A stretch of 46,567 bases of DNA from assembly GCA_900552955.1 (NCBI GenBank), contig USBO01000001.1, positions 1 to 46,567 on the forward strand, written 5' to 3'. Each line of letters starts with the position of its first letter. Position 1 is the stretch's first letter. Made by a program: the position numbers and the translations under genes. The notes under the pieces are model-generated. The model did not search any database. It was not told the origin of the DNA and was given only the letters and a program-made list of their open reading frames with translations. Positions 43,884 to 46,567 of this stretch are shown here, one piece after another. The stretch is from an uncultured Alistipes sp. (GTDB lineage Bacteria > Bacteroidota > Bacteroidia > Bacteroidales > Rikenellaceae).

Positions 43884-46367
43884 ATGGGCAGATACTACCA
43901 TACACTCCTCCTCATTGCACTGGCTGCGGTTCATGCCGCGTCCGCGCAGGGCCTGAAATTCAACAGCGCCGAATTGCCGATCGACAAGCGGACCTCGTAC
44001 AATGTCTTCGACGAACGCGTTCCGTCGTTCGCGGACCGGTTCGACATCGAATTCGACATCCGGCTCTATCCGGTCACCGAAATCGGTTACATCCTGCGCA
44101 TCAAGAACCAGAAGAGCGACAAAATCTACAACCTGTTCTACGACGGGCAGGGCGACGACTTCTTCAAACTCAACGAAGAGGGGAAATGCAACCTGATAAC
44201 GGCGAAAATCGACCGGGAGGAGTTGCTCGACGCCCATTGGTTCCGCATGAAACTCGCCTTCGACCTCAAAGGCGACTCGATCACGCTGACCATCCACAAC
44301 CGCACCTTTACGGCGACGCAGGCAAACCTGCCGGACACTTACAGCCCGATCATCATTTTCGGCAAGAGCGACCACATCATCGACGTTCCCTCGTTCGCCA
44401 TCCAGAACCTCACGGTCGGCAACAGCAAGAATTACACGTTCGAACTCAGCCAGAACGAGGGAAATACGGTCTACGACACCAAAGGGCGCCCGCAGGGCCG
44501 GGTCCAGAATCCCGAATGGCTGATCAACGACGCCTATCACTGGCGCTACCGGGCAGCATTCGCATCGCAGAGCGTTGCCGGGACAAATTACAACCCCTTA
44601 CGCAAGGAGGTTTACTATTTCAATCGGGACACGCTATTCATATACAACGTCCGCACCGAGCAGACCGAAATGCACCGTTTCGCCGAACGTTGTCCGCTGA
44701 AACTGGTTCTCGGCATGAACTTCATCGACCCGGCACACAACAAGCTCTACGCCTACGAGGTTTACGACGAGACCTCGCCCGCGGACTGTCCCGCCATGGC
44801 CTGCCTCGACCTGGACACCTATCGCTGGAGCACCGAGTGCCGGGAACACATGCCGACGCAGCTGCACCACCACGGGTGTTATTTCGACCCCGAACAGGGC
44901 CGCTACACGATTTTCGGAGGGTTCGGCAACATGAGTTACAGCCGCGAGTTCCACACCTACGACCTGCAGGCGAAACACTGGGAGCCGCTGGGCGAATTCA
45001 GCGGCGACCCGCTCTTCCCGCGCTATTTCTCCTCGATGGGCTACCTGAAGGAGAACAATTCGATTTACATCTTCGGCGGCATGGGCAACGAATCGGGCGA
45101 CCAGTCCGTCGGGCGTTACTATTTCTACGACCTGCACCGCCTCGACCTCACGACGGGCCGCATCTCGAAACTCTGGGAAATACCGTGGCGGAAGACCAAT
45201 TCGGTCCCCGTACGCAACATGGTGATCCTCAACGATTCGTGTTTTTACACACTCTGCTACCCCGAAAGCGTCTCGAACTCCTACCTGCACCTCTACCGCT
45301 TCTCGATCGCGGACGGCAGCTACGAAATACTGAGCGACTCGATTCCGATCCGGTCCGACAAAATAACGACCAACGCCAACCTCTACTACGACGCGCAACA
45401 GGACGACCTGTTCGCCACCGTACAGGAGTTCGACGATGACATCCAGTCGCGGATGAAAGTCTATCGGCTGGCATTCCCGCCCATTTCGGCCGAAGAACTG
45501 GCCGGACACGCCAAACCCCGGAGGAGCGATACATCCTGGATGCTGGTGCTAATCATAGTATTAGGTGCGACGGCAATCGGGGGGGGGATTGTGTGGCGCC
45601 GGAAGTCCGCGGGTAAAACGCCGGGCGAAGCACCGGACGAAACAGAAGCCGCAGAGATGTCGGCCCGGCCCAATTCGATCTGCCTGTTCGGTGATTTCAT
45701 GGTCCGCAACCGCCACAACCGCGATATAACCTACCTGTTCACCACGCGGCAGCGACAGATTTTCTGCCTCGTGCTGCAAAACAGCTTCGAAGACGGCATC
45801 TCTTCACAACGGCTCAGCACGCTGCTGTGGCCGGACAAGCCGGAGGACAAAGTGAAAAACTCGCGCGGCGTGACGATCAACCACCTGCGCAAGACGCTCA
45901 GCGAACTGGACGACGTGGAACTGGTTTACAGCAAGGGCTGTTTCCGGCTCGTACAGGGACCGGCCTTTTACTGCGACTATACGCGCTGCATGGAGATTAT
46001 CTCGGCAGAGCAGATCGGAGAGAACCGCGGGGAACTGGTGCAACTGCTTTCACGCGGAAAATTCCTCAAACACGACGACCAGCCGCTTTTCGACTCGTTC
46101 AAGGAGGAGGTGGAACGTACGTTGGAACCCGTCCTGCAAATCGAAATGGAGAAATGCTTTGCGGAGGAGGACTACGGAACGACGCTTGCACTGGCCGAAG
46201 CCGTATTCTGCATCGATCCGCTCAACGACCAGGCCCTAGCCTACCTGGTCCGGTCGCTCAACCGGCTGAAACGCAACGAGGAAGCCCGTAGCCGTTACCA
46301 AGCCTTCGTCCTCGAATACAAGAAGACGTTCGGGGCCGAATACCCCTATCCGTTCCGGAACCTATAA
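43884..46367 (+). CDS. Transmembrane PUL regulator: LamG-like and Kelch-like sensor, one TM helix, SARP-type DNA-binding domain with BTAD-like tail
   Basis: This 827-residue protein is, in order: signal peptide (1-21); a concanavalin/LamG-like domain (about 22-165, 'FDIEFDIRLYPVTEIGYILRIKN'); a Kelch-like beta-propeller (about 170-540, with 'RYTIFGGFGNMSYSREFHTYDL' near 340 and 'SIYIFGGMGNESGDQSVGRYYFYDL' near 392); a TM helix (about 551-571, SWMLVLIIVLGATAIGGGIVW); a linker; an OmpR/SARP-like winged helix (about 597-690, 'LFTTRQRQIFCLVLQ', 'LSTLLWPDKPEDKVKNSRGVTINHLRKTLSEL'); and a helical BTAD-like domain to the end. It is transcribed away from the PUL and is the obvious candidate to sense mannan oligosaccharides and activate it. 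A nine-G run encodes Gly566-568 in the TM helix. Confidence 0.85.
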   Translation: MGRYYHTLLLIALAAVHAASAQGLKFNSAELPIDKRTSYNVFDERVPSFADRFDIEFDIRLYPVTEIGYILRIKNQKSDKIYNLFYDGQGDDFFKLNEEGKCNLITAKIDREELLDAHWFRMKLAFDLKGDSITLTIHNRTFTATQANLPDTYSPIIIFGKSDHIIDVPSFAIQNLTVGNSKNYTFELSQNEGNTVYDTKGRPQGRVQNPEWLINDAYHWRYRAAFASQSVAGTNYNPLRKEVYYFNRDTLFIYNVRTEQTEMHRFAERCPLKLVLGMNFIDPAHNKLYAYEVYDETSPADCPAMACLDLDTYRWSTECREHMPTQLHHHGCYFDPEQGRYTIFGGFGNMSYSREFHTYDLQAKHWEPLGEFSGDPLFPRYFSSMGYLKENNSIYIFGGMGNESGDQSVGRYYFYDLHRLDLTTGRISKLWEIPWRKTNSVPVRNMVILNDSCFYTLCYPESVSNSYLHLYRFSIADGSYEILSDSIPIRSDKITTNANLYYDAQQDDLFATVQEFDDDIQSRMKVYRLAFPPISAEELAGHAKPRRSDTSWMLVLIIVLGATAIGGGIVWRRKSAGKTPGEAPDETEAAEMSARPNSICLFGDFMVRNRHNRDITYLFTTRQRQIFCLVLQNSFEDGISSQRLSTLLWPDKPEDKVKNSRGVTINHLRKTLSELDDVELVYSKGCFRLVQGPAFYCDYTRCMEIISAEQIGENRGELVQLLSRGKFLKHDDQPLFDSFKEEVERTLEPVLQIEMEKCFAEEDYGTTLALAEAVFCIDPLNDQALAYLVRSLNRLKRNEEARSRYQAFVLEYKKTFGAEYPYPFRNL

Positions 46368-46381
46368 CGACAAGCCCCAAC

Positions 46382-46420
46382 AATAAATGCCGGAGTCTGG
46401 GACTCCGGCATTTATTTTCT
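46382..46420. terminator. Bidirectional terminator between the regulator and GH125 gene
   Basis: AATAAATGCCGGAGTC (46382-46397) pairs over 16 bp with its complement at 46401-46416, with a 3-nt loop and T-rich ends on both strands. It suits the convergent gene ends. Confidence 0.92.
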
Positions 46421-46432
46421 GTGTTTCGGCCT

Positions 46433-46567
46433 TTACTGAACCGTGATGCTGTTCAGCAGGTCCGTCTTGCCCTCGTTCACCAGCTTCAGGATCAGCTCCC
46501 CGAACAGCGTGTTCTGCCACGCGAACCACGAACGCGTAAACTTCGCAGGATTGTCCTTGTGGAAAGA
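46433..46567 (-). CDS. GH125 exo-alpha-1,6-mannosidase, C-terminal end (5' part outside window)
   Basis: Only the last 44 residues are present, read on the minus strand with the stop at 46433-46435. The sequence 'FHKDNPAKFTRSWFAWQNTLFGELI' matches the conserved end of GH125 (former DUF1237) enzymes, which remove alpha-1,6-linked mannose from non-reducing ends. With GH76 and GH92 it supports an alpha-mannan PUL. The gene is too short to be picked up as a large reading frame. The call rests on this short but distinctive motif. Confidence 0.78.
   Translation of the reverse strand, partial: SFHKDNPAKFTRSWFAWQNTLFGELILKLVNEGKTDLLNSITVQ

Overview
This window looks like chromosomal DNA from a high-GC member of the Bacteroidales, most likely Alistipes or a close relative (Rikenellaceae). 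The reasons are a SusC/SusD pair, many lipoproteins with Bacteroidetes-style signal peptides, repeated TAnnTTTG '-7' promoter boxes (often with TTG about 20 bp upstream), DUF3575- and DUF1343-type proteins, and GC-rich housekeeping genes. The genus is inferred from overall character, not from a database match.

Layout. Positions 1-3383 (+): the 3' part of a RecQ helicase, a DEDDy 3'-5' exonuclease, an RlmI-like rRNA methyltransferase broken by an in-frame stop, and a prolyl-tRNA editing deacylase, tightly packed. Positions 3431-7252 (-): tRNA-His, release factor 2, an A-type flavodiiron protein and a NamZ-like (DUF1343) lipoprotein or secreted enzyme. Positions 7487-10294 (+): a DUF3575 outer-membrane protein and groES-groEL. 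Positions 10425-16678 (-): a GH78 alpha-L-rhamnosidase, ribosomal protein S1 and a lipoprotein 5'-nucleotidase. Positions 17097-24358 (+): a four-repeat surface lipoprotein, a TGS/SAD-uridine-kinase fusion behind a duplicated promoter element, and glycine decarboxylase gcvP. Positions 24426-26883: a small outer-membrane barrel (-), a SlyD-type FKBP isomerase (+) and a kinase-WG-repeat protein (+).

Positions 26954-46567 hold a polysaccharide utilisation locus (PUL). In transcription order on the minus strand it runs: glycan-binding-like lipoprotein, GH76 endo-alpha-1,6-mannanase, SusC, SusD, DUF3823 lipoprotein, a terminator-like hairpin, an unrecognised putative glycosidase, a DUF4965-family protein and GH92 alpha-mannosidase. 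The end of a GH125 exo-alpha-1,6-mannosidase enters at the right edge. GH76, GH92 and GH125 together point to alpha-mannan (yeast or fungal cell wall, or a similar alpha-1,6-mannose backbone).

The most striking element is the divergently placed regulator (43884-46367). It is a single polypeptide with a signal peptide, a LamG-like and Kelch-like periplasmic region, one membrane helix, and a cytoplasmic SARP/AfsR-type winged helix with a BTAD-like helical tail. This differs from the usual PUL regulators (hybrid two-component systems, ECF-sigma/anti-sigma pairs, SusR). The intergenic region between it and the PUL carries three GGTTAAW heptamers with 11-12 bp periodicity, the arrangement SARP proteins bind, plus an inverted copy. 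A nine-G tract inside the codons of its membrane helix could make it phase-variable. Together these suggest a mannan-sensing, one-component, transmembrane SARP switch.
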